DNA of 64,000 nt from Zychaea mexicana (GCF_025766255.1 NW_026516690.1:248001-312000); one strand, 5' to 3'. Counted from the first letter of the stretch, positions 1-12,169 are shown. Notes: generated from the letters alone by a model not told the origin. Made by a program: numbers and translations.

Positions 1-148
1 TCATTCTGCCGCTGCGAAAATCATTCCAGAAGCAACAAAAGCCAACCTACTTTAACACAAATCGAAGCATCATGAATTGAAGAAATATATCGTTTTTAAC
101 TTTATTGAAAAATGAATTTGCAAGAGTGTGTTTTATCATTCTCATTTT

Positions 149-1926
149 TTAAGCTTGGTAAGTGGAGGCGGAAACATTGCCGCCAGTGCCAGTCCAGTTG
201 GTGTGGACATACTTTCCAGGCTCATGAAGAAGCTCATAGGTATGAGCACCAAAGTAATCACGCTGGGCCTGGATCATGTTGGCAGGAAGACGCTCATGTC
301 GCAAGCCATCGTAGAAGCTCAAAGCAGTAGAATGAGCTGGTGTTGGAATACCCAAAGTGGCGGCAGTGCCAACAACTGCACGCCAAGCGTCTTGCGCCTT
401 TGCAGACGCTTCCTGGAAGAACGGATCAAACAGCAAATTTTCAAGCTTGGGATTGTTCGTGTATGCATCCTTAATCTGGCCCAGAAAGACGGATCGGATG
501 ATGCAGCCACCGCGCCACATCAAGGCAATACCGGCATAGTTCAAGTTCCAGCCAAATTCTTGAGCAGCTTGGCGCATCAGCATGAAACCTTGAGCGTACG
601 AGACGATCTTGGACGCATAGAGCGCACTGCCGAGCTGCTTGACAAAGTTTTGCTTGTCACCCTGGAACTTGACGTTGGTAGGACCCTTGAGGATCTTGGA
701 AGCACGGGTGCGTTCTTCCTTGAGCGACGACAGACATCGAGAGTAGACAGCTTCGCCGATCAATGTGACAGGAATACCACGGTCAAGCGAGTCGATGGCG
801 GTCCATTTGCCAGTGCCTTTTTGGCCAGCCCTGTCCATGATCTTTTCCACCAAGGGGGAGCCATCGGTGTCCTTGAATCGCAGCACATCACGGGTGATTT
901 CAATCAAAAATGAGTCGAGTTCTTCCTTGTTCCAGCCATCAAAGATATCGGCCATCTCGTCATCATTGATTCCAAGACCCTCCTTCAGAATGTGGTAGAC
1001 TTCGGAAATCAATTGCATATCACCGTATTCTGTTTACAATGGATTGAGATAATGTATTGTGAGCTTTTGCTGTCCCCTCGTGAGACATTAAAAACCAACA
1101 ACGGGAAAATTATGTAAGTTTCATACCAATGCCGTTGTGAACCATCTTGACGTAATGGCCGGCGCCATCTTCACCGACCCAGTCGCAGCAGGGTTGACCA
1201 TCGGGAGCCTTGGCAGCAATAGCTTGGAAAATAGACTTGATTTCGGGCCATGCTTTGGGATGACCACCAGGCATCAAGGAAGGGCCATGACGAGCACCTT
1301 CCTCGCCACCTGAAACACCCGAACCAACAAACAAAATTCCCTTCTTTTCGAGCTCTTTGCAGCGACGGTTGGTGTCGGGGAAATGCGAGTTGCCACCGTC
1401 AATGATGATATCACCTGGCTCCAAATGTGGCAACAGTGTCTCAATGAAAGCATCGACAGCTGAGCCAGCCTTTACAAGCAACATGATTTTTCGTGGTCGC
1501 TTGAGTTTGGAGCATAACTCTTCAACATTGTGTGCACCAATAACGTTTGTTCCTACACAAAGTGGGGAGAAAGAATGACAACAATTAACAAACAAACAAT
1601 GATCATACGTCAATCGTCGAACACGCACGCTTTAAGCTCTTTTTTCTATACCTTTAGCTTCGTTTTCCAAAAAGTGATCAACCTTGGATACAGTGCGGTT
1701 AAATGCACACACCTTGAATCCATGGTCGTTCATATTCAAGATCAAGTTTTGGCCCTATACAGCAGATCGGTTATACTCCATCTCCCAACTTGCTTTCCTT
1801 TTCTTTTTCCTTTACCATGACGGCCAAGCCAATTAGACCGATATCTGCACTGTAAAAGCGACAATATTACTATCAATGCTAACTATCAAAATTTATGCTA
1901 TTTACAACTTACACTGCTTCTGACAT
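149..1926 (-). CDS. gnd1: 6-phosphogluconate dehydrogenase, decarboxylating
   Basis: Cytosolic pentose-phosphate enzyme that oxidatively decarboxylates 6-phosphogluconate to ribulose-5-phosphate, making NADPH. I join five exons on the minus strand: 1913-1926, 1816-1849, 1652-1754, 1127-1552 and 149-1029, giving 485 residues, normal for the family. The first exon codes only MSEAV. Exons 2-3 complete the Rossmann motif [13 protein letters not shown] and the NADP-side loop FNRTVSK. Exon 4 carries the substrate signature GGNSHFPDT, then [21 protein letters not shown] and KMVHNGI. The last exon carries EYGDMQ, KGTGKW and the C-terminal HTNWTGTGG. Introns are short and have GT-AG ends. This is the intact copy; a second, broken copy lies at 16032-16516 and 20573-21412. 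The start is chosen because the four-codon first exon is followed by a proper donor and the phase fits. Identity is near certain; the exact first exon is inferred. Confidence 0.95.
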
Positions 1927-2925
1927 GATAATTATAACTTTTTCGTTGTTGTGAGAAGAAAGAAAAGAGACGTGGTAATAGTAACTTTTTGGTAGTGACG
2001 AGGGTTCAGGAAAATGCTGCCTGCATTACGTCCAAAACCCATGCATTTGAGCGGTGTAAATTATCCCTGATGTAAGGATTGCATTCCACATCGCACTAGC
2101 ACTTTTTTATTGCCATGGGATATATTCGGAACAATAGAATCTTTGCTTTGCGTATGCATCGCGGAGCGACACCCTATCACTACCACTTTAATTTGTTTCA
2201 TCGCTTGCTATCAATCACTGCTGGTAACTTGGGTTCTGCAAGCCCAATTCGTAAGTGAAAAGGATATAATATCGATGTATGAGCTATAGTCTGTAAAATG
2301 TAACAATTGTAGGTTATGCAGCTATGAGGATGATATCTGAAAAGAAAAAAAAGCAGAAAACCGGGTTGTTATACACAGGACACGTGAGTGTGACAGAGAC
2401 TTCTCTTTCGCAAGTCAAGCGCAGTTTCCTAAAGTTTTTCCGCTGCTTTTTTTTAGCGTGGTTTGCATGAACGTTCTTATTGTTCGATTTTTTCTTGTGA
2501 TTCGTTGGGTGGTTCTGATTCCTTCTCCGGTCCGATTGTACCGAGCGCCGCGCCCTCGCATCTGATTATTATTAACGATTTCAATCACGCGATCCATCAA
2601 AATGTGAGTACAAAATAAAGTTCTATAAATAATATCGTGACATGCAATTGTATAATAATACACGGACAGCATTTTGCAGAGAAAATAATGGGATGATGTA
2701 TGATGCAGTAAGAATTATATTAGTGGTAGGTGGTAATGATAGCACAGTAGCTAGTAATACAAAGGGAAAGTTGATGCAAGAAGAGAATTTATAGTATGAA
2801 TACATAAAGTTGATTCGGGGAAGTGGAAATGTATGCATGAGTATGTGAGTATGTGTATGTGTGTAAATGCAAACGAAGCACAAGTGTATAATGAAAAGAC
2901 GACGTGATCAATAAGCCCTCCGTCT
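1927..2925. other. Intergenic region upstream of gnd
   Basis: About 1 kb between the gnd start and the end of the first MFS gene. It should hold the gnd promoter and the MFS 3' flank. Reading frames here are short, AT-rich or low-complexity, and I see no conserved protein or RNA gene. Confidence 0.6.
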
Positions 2926-5284
2926 TTAGTTCTTGTTTTCGTTGATGCTGGGAGCTTGTTGCAATTCCAGCTTTTCTTCAGCAGTGGGAGGTGCCATAAC
3001 TTCCTCATCCTTAGGTGCTGCTTGGGCTTCAGGTGCGCCATAGCGGATATTACGCACACAGCAAGCGGCGATAACGCCAAATCCACCTGCAACGACGGGT
3101 ACGATAAAGACATTGTTCAAAGCTTCCATGTAGGCATGGATAATTGATTGCCGGAACTCTTCGGGAACATCACCAATGTACAAGTAGTTTGTAAGCGCGC
3201 CAACTTGTTGGGCAGCAGCCAAAGCCTCGGGGGCAACACCTTCGAATTGTGCCTTCAAAAAGGTAGAAAACAGGGTTTGGTAGATGGCGATACCGATGGA
3301 TGATGCTAATAACATGAAGAAGTTGTTCTACAGAAAAGAAATATAATTTAGTATTTACTGCATGAGGACGAGAGGAAGAGTGGTAACTATTGGAGACAAG
3401 GAAACTTACCAAACTTGTAGCAACAGCCATGAACTCCTTTCCAGCCACAGACTGGACTCCCAAAATGCAGTTCTGTTGAGAAAGACCGAATGCGAAACCT
3501 ATGGAATTTCAGAAGAAAATATGAGCATAGTTTCCACAAGCAGATTCCATCATTTTTTTGGGGGGGATTGAAGAAGTTTGTTTAAACGTTGGAACAACAT
3601 TAAAAAAGAAGTAATACGTTACCACAAAAGCACAGAAAACCAGCTTGGCGACCCCTAAAATGATGTTCAGGTAAGTGAATTTGCATTAAACTATGCTAAT
3701 CATCTATCAGGAATAACCAACTTACCAACTGGCGGTTTCGTCAACGGTATAGAAGAGACCGTAGCCGAGGATATTGGATGCGGCACCAATCATGATATAC
3801 ATCTTGATGTAAGGGAACCGTGGCAACAGGATGCCACTACCAATAGATCCTGCGATAAGACAGACCATGTATGGAATGAGGCGGATACCAGATTCAGAGC
3901 TGTTGGCGCCAAAGACCGATTGGAACAGAATGGGACCAAAGTACAAAGTGCCAATAAAGCCAAGACCAAGTGTGACCATGTACAAGTAAATGACGAAAAC
4001 TTTGGGGTTGAGAAGAACTTGACGTGGCATGATCTACATCAGAAGTAAATGTAATTGCAATTGCGTCCGTGTGAGTTTCTATGTAGTTGAAAATAGAGTT
4101 TTTGATTGATAAATTATGCATGAACAAGAAACTTACGGGTTCTTTGGCAATCCAGCCTTCAGAGATAATAAGTAGAATCAAAGAAACACCGGCAGCAACG
4201 AAGGGACCAATGCTGTGAGCATCTCCCCAGCCCTTTTGAGGACCCCATGAAAGCGCCAACAAAAGACAGACAATCAAACTGATGGAGAAGATAGTACCCA
4301 AGAAATCAATACGCTTGAACTTATCCCAGAAGGATTCGTTGCGAACGCCACCCGTTTCGGTGAACAAGAAAAAGACAATTATGATAGCAACACCACCAAG
4401 GATGATGTTGAGCCAAAAGTCCCATCGCCATGTTAAGTAGTCGACAAAGGCACCACCAATAAGAGGACCAACGACACTAGCAAGACCGTAGACGACAGTA
4501 AGCATACTTTGTAGTCTTGGACGCCATTCGAGGGGAGCGATATCGGTGATGATAACAAAAAGCATGCTCATGATACCTATTTATACGATTAAGTACACGT
4601 TTTGCTTTGATCATAATTCATACATCAAGAATAAGCTTCATCTATACTACTTACCACCGGCACCGAATCCCTGGAGCGTACGGCCTGCAATCAATCCGTC
4701 GATTGTCGGAGTGAGTGCGTTGACCAAGGAACCGACAAAGAAAAATGCCATTCCCAATAGTAGGATCGGTTTGCGGCCAAAAATATCAGAGAACTATATA
4801 TGTGTAAAACAGTTAAACCATGAATTCTGCGCGTAGCTTCTTGTGCCTAAGAGATATTTTACCTTGCCAGATAATGGTTGGAATGCGTTCTATAAGCAGA
4901 AAATGGTGGCAACAGAAAAATTAGTCACGGACATAGAATTTTTCTGTAGCATTTGCCAAGGCGCACAATTGTAAGATAGCGGTTAAATCATACCATGGCA
5001 ACCATGTATGAAGTTGCAATCCAAGTTTGGTCTTCCAAAGCGTCGAGTTCGGTAGCGATAATAGACATGGCGGGTGCGACAACAGTACTGTTGAGTGAGA
5101 CCATAAACATGGCCAACAGAATGCCGAAAATCAAAAGTACGATTCTGACCGTTTGTAAGAACGGTCGTTTCTTTTTCTGTTCCTGGGTTGGTTGTTCTGC
5201 TGGAATTTTGCCGCTAACGACGGACATTGCGTCAACTGATATCACAGTGGCTGCATCAGCACTGTGAAGTGACGAGGCAGGCAT
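2926..5284 (-). CDS. MFS drug/metabolite exporter, DHA2-like (14 TM), copy 1
   Basis: Plasma-membrane proton-coupled exporter of the major facilitator superfamily; the substrate cannot be told. Eight exons joined on the minus strand: 4994-5284, 4863-4889, 4655-4793, 4137-4576, 3726-4033, 3623-3654, 3410-3498 and 2926-3327, giving 575 residues. TM1 carries the LNSTVVAPAMSIIATEL stretch typical of DHA2 proteins. The loop 2-3 signature is PLSGKFSDIFGRKPILL, and the TM5 antiporter motif is GLASVVGPLIGGAF. FGPILFQSVFGANSSESGIRL and GLSQQNC follow in the C-terminal half, ending in a charged cytosolic tail. An ATG at 5380 is also in frame, but it sits directly beside a TATA-like run, so I prefer 5284. 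An intact paralogue lies at 22038-24494 and a dead one at 6160-8090. A role in toxin or azole efflux is possible but not shown. Confidence 0.9.
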
Positions 5285-5379
5285 AATGAAAGAGACGTTT
5301 GTGTGTAAGTGAGTGAGCGAGATAGAAGAAGAGCGCAAAGAAAGAGGAGGAAAGATGTGAGGAAGATGTCCGGCGTGCA

Positions 5380-5406
5380 CCTACATATATATACATATAT
5401 ATATAC
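5380..5406 (-). promoter_or_regulatory. TATA-like element of MFS copy 1
   Basis: A run of alternating T and A starts about 100 bases upstream of the preferred start codon of the minus-strand exporter. The position suits a TATA box with transcription starting around 5350. This is inferred from spacing only. Confidence 0.4.
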
Positions 5407-6159
5407 ACATCGACGACTCGCCCAACTTAGACGGGCGGATCAGAAAAGTTTTGCGATCCAAGAGTAACCTCGTGTTCCGCCGGATTACCAGAGCCAATCA
5501 ATCCCTAGAGGATAGTTTTGCCGAAGAGTATGTCTCACATATTTTGATGGCAGCGGCTGAATAGTGCGTCCGAGTGTGCTTCGGGCTTATATGATATAGC
5601 TTATAAATCACAGCTTCATATTGCTACACGCTTTAGTACTATGTTCGATCCTGCAAGATCAGTGATAAAGTAGAAGCAGGAAAAGTTAAGTCTATCAAAG
5701 CAAGTTGTGCTTCTTTACATAGCAATGGCCGATTTGCAATCCATAACCATTTATATTATCAACCCGGGACTATTTGCCCAAAAAAATAAACAGGGAATGA
5801 GGTTTTCCCGAGAATATTCTGTGTAACGTCTTATTCAGGAGAAATTGTTCTCTTGAAGATAGGACGTGGCAACTGAAATTACTTAACGCCCAACCTTATA
5901 CTTTTCGTTGGGGATGTACATATATAAAAGAGACATCGGGTTATAATAACGCGTTTTACTTTCCTCATGGTGGTCTGTGCCTAATATTATTATCGCTTCA
6001 GCAATGTCATATGAAAATGGTGGGAGGACCCTTCCAGAATGGTGGGTATAATAATAGAATAACTGGGAATCAGATCAAACAAACGGTCCCGGGGTTTTTA
6101 CTCATTTTTTTATTTGGTCTTTATCGTATCGAGATTCAGCAGCAGCTTTTCGGCCCGCT
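5407..6159. other. Intergenic region between MFS copy 1 and the MFS pseudogene
   Basis: About 750 bases, AT-rich, with a TATATAAAAG-like box near 5930. No gene recognised. It presumably holds the upstream part of the exporter promoter. Confidence 0.5.
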
Positions 6160-8090
6160 TTCTTGTCAGCTACCAACTGTCCTCCGCCATAGCGGACATT
6201 GCGAAGACCAAGGGAGGCGATCACACCCGATGCTTGCTACAAGCGGAATAATGAACACATCACGTAGCGCTTCCATTTAGGCGTGAATGGTAGGCTTTTG
6301 AACTTCCTGAGACATATTCCGGTTATTTAGAGAATTCTCGCGTGCACCGTATTATATCATACTACTGCAACAGATCGCCAATGAGCAGATATTTTAGGCA
6401 AAGCTATGCATCGGTCTCTGAAAACAACATACTATTGGCCAATTGCAACGACTCTTGGATCAACTCCACGCAGCTGCGCAGCTAAAAAGGTCGCAACAAG
6501 GTCTGATTAATAGCTGATCAAATGGAAGAAGCAAAGATCATGAAAAAGCTTTTTTATAGATTTCCCTATCATACTCATTCAATGTTTCCTTTTCTTCTCA
6601 TTCTCTGCAGCACCAAGCGTTCTTGTAGTTTTTTCTTCCTTCCATTCTATTCCATACCAAACTTGAAGCTATGGCTATAGAGCTCTTGTCAACAGCACTT
6701 GAACAGTTAATATACAGCTTCGTCGTGATGATCCAAATGCGAGTCCTCAAGGGGTCAAGCAAACGAAGGGGAGTTGGACAGTGCTCATCAATATCACTGC
6801 ATTATCACTTACAACAAAAAGTCAAGAAACCGGCTTGGTTTCCTAAAGAATTGATGTGTTAAGTTCGATAAAGGTCAAACACCTATGTGACCTCCACCAG
6901 AGTTAGCCTGCGAGCATATGTACCCCAATTGGAGTTCTCATTTACGGTATAAACTAATGCATATCTTTAAAGATTGCTACATGCAACCACTACATAGAAT
7001 TCAAAGTAAGGGAACCGCTAGCATATCACTCGACAAAAGCGCCAGGAACAAGAAAACCATGAAGGGGTTTAATCCGATCCCTGGTTCGCTGCTGCTCGTT
7101 CCAAAAACAGACTGGAATAGGATAGGCCCAAAGTACAAGGTTTTAACAAAACCTAGGCCGATGCAACATATGTACAAGTACACTGTAAACGCCGATGGTT
7201 TGAATATTACTTTCGCGGGCAGGATCTACGCACTGTGTATGCACAGTGTTTTAAAGCCCCTTACAAAATCAGAGTCATATAACTGCATCATATGTAATGC
7301 GATGCACAGATTAATCGCTCATGGGGTTTATATACCGACAATCCAGCAGCCCTCGGTGATTACCAAAAGAATCAATTACACGCCGGCTGCAACAAACTGA
7401 CCCATACTGTGAGCATCACTCCATCCATACTACCAAGCTTTTTTTATACAGAGTGAAGTTTGCCCTTTACTGTTAGGAACAGTTGATTCTAGTGCAGCAA
7501 CAACTTTTGGCTGGTCCCCAGTTTAGCGCCAAAAGAAGACAAGTGACACAGGCTACAGAGGAGAAAAATCCCTGGCAGATCGATACGCTTGATTGTGTCT
7601 CTGAACGATTCTTACGCCACGTCAAATAGTCCACCACCAATCAATAGACCGGCCACACTACTGGTCCCGTATGCAGCTGCAAGCATCTATTGCATTCTCG
7701 AGCTCCATTTGAGCGTCGCAACTTCTGCAACAATAACAAGCAGCAAAGGCTTGCGTCCAAATATGTCGCTAAAAGTAGCAGTGATTGAGTTTTAATAACA
7801 CGTCAGTTGCCATCCGATAAATGAAAAAGCTATTAAGGAAGCAATGATATCATCGCTACCAAATATAAAGTAGCAATCCACGTCTGTTTTTCAAGGCGCC
7901 CAATTCGGTTGCAATCAGGGACATGGCTGGCGCAACAATGGTGCTGTTGAGCGGAACGACAAACATAGACAACACAACTGCGAGTATGATAATAGTTACG
8001 AATCCATTCTCACCAGATTTGAAGGAGATTTTATATGATATGGCCGAACACATTATGTACAACATGACTACTACACCAGTCACTCTATGT
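6160..8090 (-). pseudogene. Decayed MFS exporter, third copy
   Basis: Minus-strand fragments line up in order with the two intact exporters. Near 7990-8080 there is MFVVPLNSTIVAPAMSLIATEL, followed by a one-base deletion before the TWIAT motif. At 7700-7780 SDIFGRKPLLL is fused directly to VAEVATLKWSSRMQ, so about 45 codons of TM segments are missing. AAAYGTSSVAGLLIGGG follows a stop codon at about 7690. HSMGQFVAAGV ends in a stop near 7385. GFVKTLYFGPILFQSVFG lies at about 7000-7180. The C-terminal part EALRDVFIIPLVAS lies near 6240-6290, preceded by GVDPRVVAIGQ at about 6460. Frameshifts, stops and a large internal deletion make a working protein impossible. It sits head to tail with copy 1, consistent with an old tandem duplication. 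Confidence 0.88.
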
Positions 8091-8959
8091 GATAGTGCTG
8101 TAGTTATGTTGCCTGACTACATGATGCTACACTGAACCTCGCTGATGTTGACCCATAGGGCGTATCTGAAGCGATCAACACTATTGAGGGTTGACCAATT
8201 GCGAAGATCTCGCATAATTCTGTTTAGAAGATGCTCTTGTGAAAAGTTGATGCTATCGAGAGTTAACGCTAACGAGGTGACCTAGACGGTGATCGACCTA
8301 TATATTAGCACGACCCTAAGTCGACATGTGAATCCATTCGCACTAGTTGCCAGCATATGGTGCTAACTGCGTCTGTGCGTATTACATAGCAAGGAAGCAA
8401 GCCGTGGATCTACTTGTGTCCTGCTGTTATTTTCTATGGGCAAGTTATTATAGACATGTTGTCTTTCAGCCGCAACTTTTGAAATCCAAATGCAATGATA
8501 GTATTACATCCAGGTGAAAATCAGTTATAAACACCAGAGCGGCGCTGAATCGTTCATTCATTTAAACCAGACCCATCAAATTTTATTACTTTTTAAAAGT
8601 AGAAGATTGACCGAACCAAATCTTGAAAGCTGCTAAATAATAGGCTAAGAAGCCATGCGAAAACGTGGAGATAAACTTTAGTAACGATACATTGGAGGGA
8701 TTGATTTTGCGACAAATAAAAGATTGTGAAGATAAATAGAAGCGATCTTCAAATGACATTAAAAAGATACATATAAAAGTTCATTCAAAAAAATGAAGAG
8801 CGAGAAGAAAGTAGAGAAAGGTAAGATTATGGTGTGGAATGGAAGCGGCTGTCGTCTCTACAAAAAGAAGAGTGATGAATAGATGTGTGGTTAGTATAAG
8901 CTGGTGCCTTCTTAATATGGCTTTGGTTAGCCCGTATTTGCCAGCATGGCAGCCCAAGA
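8091..8959. other. Intergenic region
   Basis: About 870 bases, AT-rich, no recognisable coding or RNA feature. The part next to 8090 may be the relic promoter of the dead exporter. Confidence 0.4.
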
Positions 8960-8961
8960 TT

Positions 8962-9095
8962 CAATCCAGCAGTGTACATACATCAGATATATATCGGCAA
9001 GGCGATGCGGCAACATCTTGTTCAGGAACAGTCGTTTGAATAGCCATGGCTGGCGTACCAAGCACGTTGACGGCGTGTGCTTCCTTGGCGAACAC
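8962..9095 (-). pseudogene. Possible terminal exon of an unrecognised decayed gene
   Basis: On the minus strand a TATTTAG acceptor at about 9096 is followed by an open stretch, VFAKEAHAVNVLGTPAM..., that ends at a stop near 8961. Its composition looks protein-coding, unlike the flanks. I do not recognise the family. Upstream on the same strand, each unit of the tandem repeat (9222-10221) contains another exon-like piece with a perfect GTAAGT donor, so these may be parts of one broken gene. The function is unknown and the call is tentative. Confidence 0.3.
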
Positions 9096-9221
9096 TAAAT
9101 AGTTAGAACAAACAAAAAGGCCTATGTGTGAGTGTGTGAGTGTGCATGGTTGAGAGTAAGATACTATTTCAGCAGTCCTCGTTGCCACAAAAGACAAAAC
9201 ACGTCGAAGGGTACACGTCGA

Positions 9222-10221
9222 AGGATGGGAAGCCTAAGTTGGAGGTCGAGACAAGAAGGATCGACTCTATAAGATGAGTAGAAAGTGAGATAACAAATCC
9301 GTTGGGTAAAAGAAGATAATTTATACTTACAGGAAGGCGTGTCCAGCAGCCATGTTTAGCGACGGTCGCTCCCGGCCGTGCATCGAGACAGCTTCGAACG
9401 AAGTTCCATAATGATGCACGCCTAGCCCATAGCAGAGCATTCCTACCCAAGACTGCCTTAGTCTTATGCCGGCAGGTCCGTCTCTCTCAAGGTTCCCTGT
9501 AGCAATGAAGTCATTGTTCGGGGCGACCTCTTTACGGGCTAAGATACTGATACCGAGGCCAGCCCGTAGCAGAGATCTTCCTACTTCTCACTACAATCAC
9601 ATTGCAGCGATGCCGGTAGGAATGTCTCCCTCCATGGTTCATCCAAAAGCAGTCAACAACCGCACGGTTGACGTCGACCACAAATGGAGCACCAATACGG
9701 GCCACACCATTGTAAAGCCGTACCGTCGCAGGGTGGGAAGCCAAAGTTGGAGGTGGAGACAAGAAGGATCGACTCTATAAGATGAGTAGAAAGTGAGATA
9801 ACAGATCTATTGGGTGAATCAAGATAATTTATACTTACAGGAAGGCGTGTCCAGCAGCCATGTTTAGCGACGGTCGGTTTCGGCCGTGCATCAAGACAGC
9901 TTCGAACGAAGTTCCATAATGATGCACGCCTAGCCCATAGCAGAGCATTCCTACCCAAGACTGCCTTAGTCTTATGCCGGCAGGTCCGTCTCTCTCAAGG
10001 TTCCCTGTGGGGCCACCTCTTTATGGGCTAAGATATTGTTACCAGGAAGCCCGTAGCAGAGATCTCCCTACTTCTCACTACAATTGCATTGCAGCGATGC
10101 CGGTAGGAATGTCTCTCTCATGGTTCATCCAAAAGCAGTCAACAAACCGCACGGTTGACGTTGACCACAAATGGAGCACCAATACGGGCTATACCATTGT
10201 AAAGCCGTACCGTCGCAGCAT
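9222..10221. repeat. Two-copy direct tandem repeat, unit about 0.5 kb
   Basis: The block beginning GGGAAGCC at about 9226 recurs from about 9732, and the second unit ends near 10221 after ACCGTCGCAG. The units are about 510 and 490 bases and clearly homologous along their whole length. They differ by scattered substitutions and a roughly 20-base length change after TTCCCTGT. Both units keep an exon-like minus-strand stretch ending at GGCGTGTCC, then a GTAAGTATAA donor, and both keep GGACCTGCCGGCAT. The frames in the two units are partly broken. I cannot name the source gene. Confidence 0.85.
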
Positions 10222-10999
10222 AGTCTATATCAAAAAACAGCGTCATCCAGACAAAAAGTTAAGAATGATTGCACCCTACAGAGAGATTCAACGTTTCTTA
10301 AAGAGAGGTCCGTAAAGTACAATACTTACACTGTAGAAAACGTGACTTTGCACGTTGATCTTGCCATACATTAGAGCCCTCTAAGAGAAGAAAATAGATT
10401 GAGAGCGGGTATTAAGCTTTAAAAGAATAAAAGCGGGACGATGAAGAGGGGGAGGGTAACTGGCATTCCGCGTTACGAATTGAATTTACCTTGCCATGTG
10501 GATTATGTGGGTTGGGTGAAGAGATCCTGGTCTGGCACCGCGTACCATACTGGCGGTGGAGCGCTATCTTAAATGGGACTTGTTTTATATGAGGCGCCTA
10601 ATTAGGGCTTTTAGGTTACACAAAACAGAAAAAAATACGTATTACGAGCTGGTATGTTACGCCGATGGGTCTCGCTCTTTCTTTACAGAATCGTACGCGC
10701 ACGGCATGGATCGCCTAGCTCATCATATACAGCTGACTCACTCCTCCAAACGACACTTTTCTCAACGAATCTCACAAAAAAAAAGAAGCATGGCAGAAGC
10801 GAGAATCGAGCTTTGCTGATACGGAAGCAGCTTCCAAAACCACAAAGACGAAAGCTTTTGCGGATGCTCAGAAATCTCATTCCAAAATTATGCAGACATT
10901 AGCTACTCCGACACCTTATTCTAACTGTTTTAGCTGGCTGGGTGCAAAGGTGACGATAAGGCGTGTTTTTTCGAGGGGAGAATTTAGTGTGTTGTCACA
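10222..10999. other. Remnant coding-like pieces upstream of the tandem repeat
   Basis: Minus strand, about 10321-10383: a TTCTCTTAG acceptor, an open stretch of about 55 bases and a GTAAGT donor, looking like a small exon. A second piece at about 10485-10570 ends with a GTAAAT donor. With the repeat units and the piece at 8962-9095, these could be parts of one lost multi-exon gene. No family recognised; the rest holds nothing I can support. Confidence 0.3.
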
Positions 11000-11645
11000 C
11001 AGGAGAACTTGTCAAAACGAATGTCGAACACTTTGTTCGCTTATATTTGATGGGACAGGGCAAGTAGTTTCATCATATACAACACTGTCACACAATTTCT
11101 CTAGTGATACGATCCTTGGTTGAGAGCTCCCTCTAGATGGTGTTGTTGGTACCGATGCAGTTTCTCGAGGAGAAAAAAAAAAGCAAAAAATAAACAATGA
11201 ACCCAAATACTTGCCAAATCCATCAAGTCAAAGATCTTTTGAACTCGTTTCTCGGGAGTATCCTCGTCCTCAGGCAATTTTACCATGCTACCAACCATCT
11301 TGTACAGGCTTCCACAATACGAAGCATCTCGTCATGAGCTATACGGCTATCATTGTCTATATCATATTTGTTTTTGATGCAAGACAGATAAAAGTTATTA
11401 AAACCTTTACTCTGATTAGATGACATTCTTTGCTATCAATCTTATATACAATACCTGAAAAGCCCCTGGATACATTTTGTTTAAAATGTTTATTCTTTGG
11501 GATTAATCGCGCTAACCACGAATGATTGAAAAAATGTGAATGAAGAAACTTACAGAGGAGCTTCTCACCTATCCGTCCACGACTAGTAACGCACAAGGCG
11601 CAGATGACTGAGAGAATCCTCCTTTACAGATATGATTTGACAGCA
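11000..11645 (-). pseudogene. ncs1: Decayed neuronal calcium sensor (frequenin/NCS-1) gene
   Basis: NCS-1 proteins are myristoylated EF-hand calcium sensors that activate phosphatidylinositol 4-kinase. Minus-strand pieces match in order. CALCVTSRGRIGEKL lies near 11560-11620 and is followed by a GTAAGT donor. [19 protein letters not shown], an EF-hand loop, lies near 11310-11360. [19 protein letters not shown] plus QKIFDLMD lies at about 11215-11300, and a degraded tail resembling EGS...RIVSL lies near 11090-11140. Between the EF-hand piece and MVGSMVK one base is missing, so the frame breaks. The next donor reads GCAAGT, not GTAAGT, and the fourth EF-hand loop is not recognisable. The N-terminal third is not found. 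This is a non-functional relic; the intact gene should lie elsewhere in the genome. Confidence 0.85.
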
Positions 11646-12169
11646 GCTTGCTTGGGGATTCATGGAAAAAGTATACCTATTTAACATGCTCGCTACTTGT
11701 ACATACTATGAGCAAGATGTCATAAAAGTGGCACTATTAAGCGGCTCTAGATATCACTATGCATGTTAATGATATGCGGATGTTCTATGCTCTTACGCAA
11801 AAGTGCGGATGCGGCCTTTTAACAGCGAACTCGCAAAAGACAGCCAGATTGTACTACTGTATTGTTCTATGAAATATATCCGGTGACTGTATAGATCATA
11901 TGTCTTCTAGATTAAAAAGTCAGTGCAGAAACAATGCAACGGTGTATTAAACAGCACCAGTGACCACCAATAGGAAGATGCATTGTATGTCGTTCTGAGG
12001 GTGGTCTTGTTGGACTATCACTACTCGAACGCTCTAATGCATATAATAATTATACTTGATGATATTACAAATCACAATTAACATCATACAGTGTTATTAT
12101 CATCAAAAAAGGTTGTATATGTAAAGTGAATGTGCCCTATCTGGCGAAAACTTCATTCTAGTTATGATA

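Noticed and set aside
128..913. Long plus-strand frame (261 codons) opposite the gnd last exon
   Set aside because: It is the antisense of a conserved exon; composition and lack of any recognisable motif mark it as a shadow. The same frame recurs opposite the gnd fragments.
9222..10221. Long terminal repeats of a retrotransposon
   Set aside because: The two units are directly adjacent with no internal coding region, and no primer-binding or polypurine site was seen.
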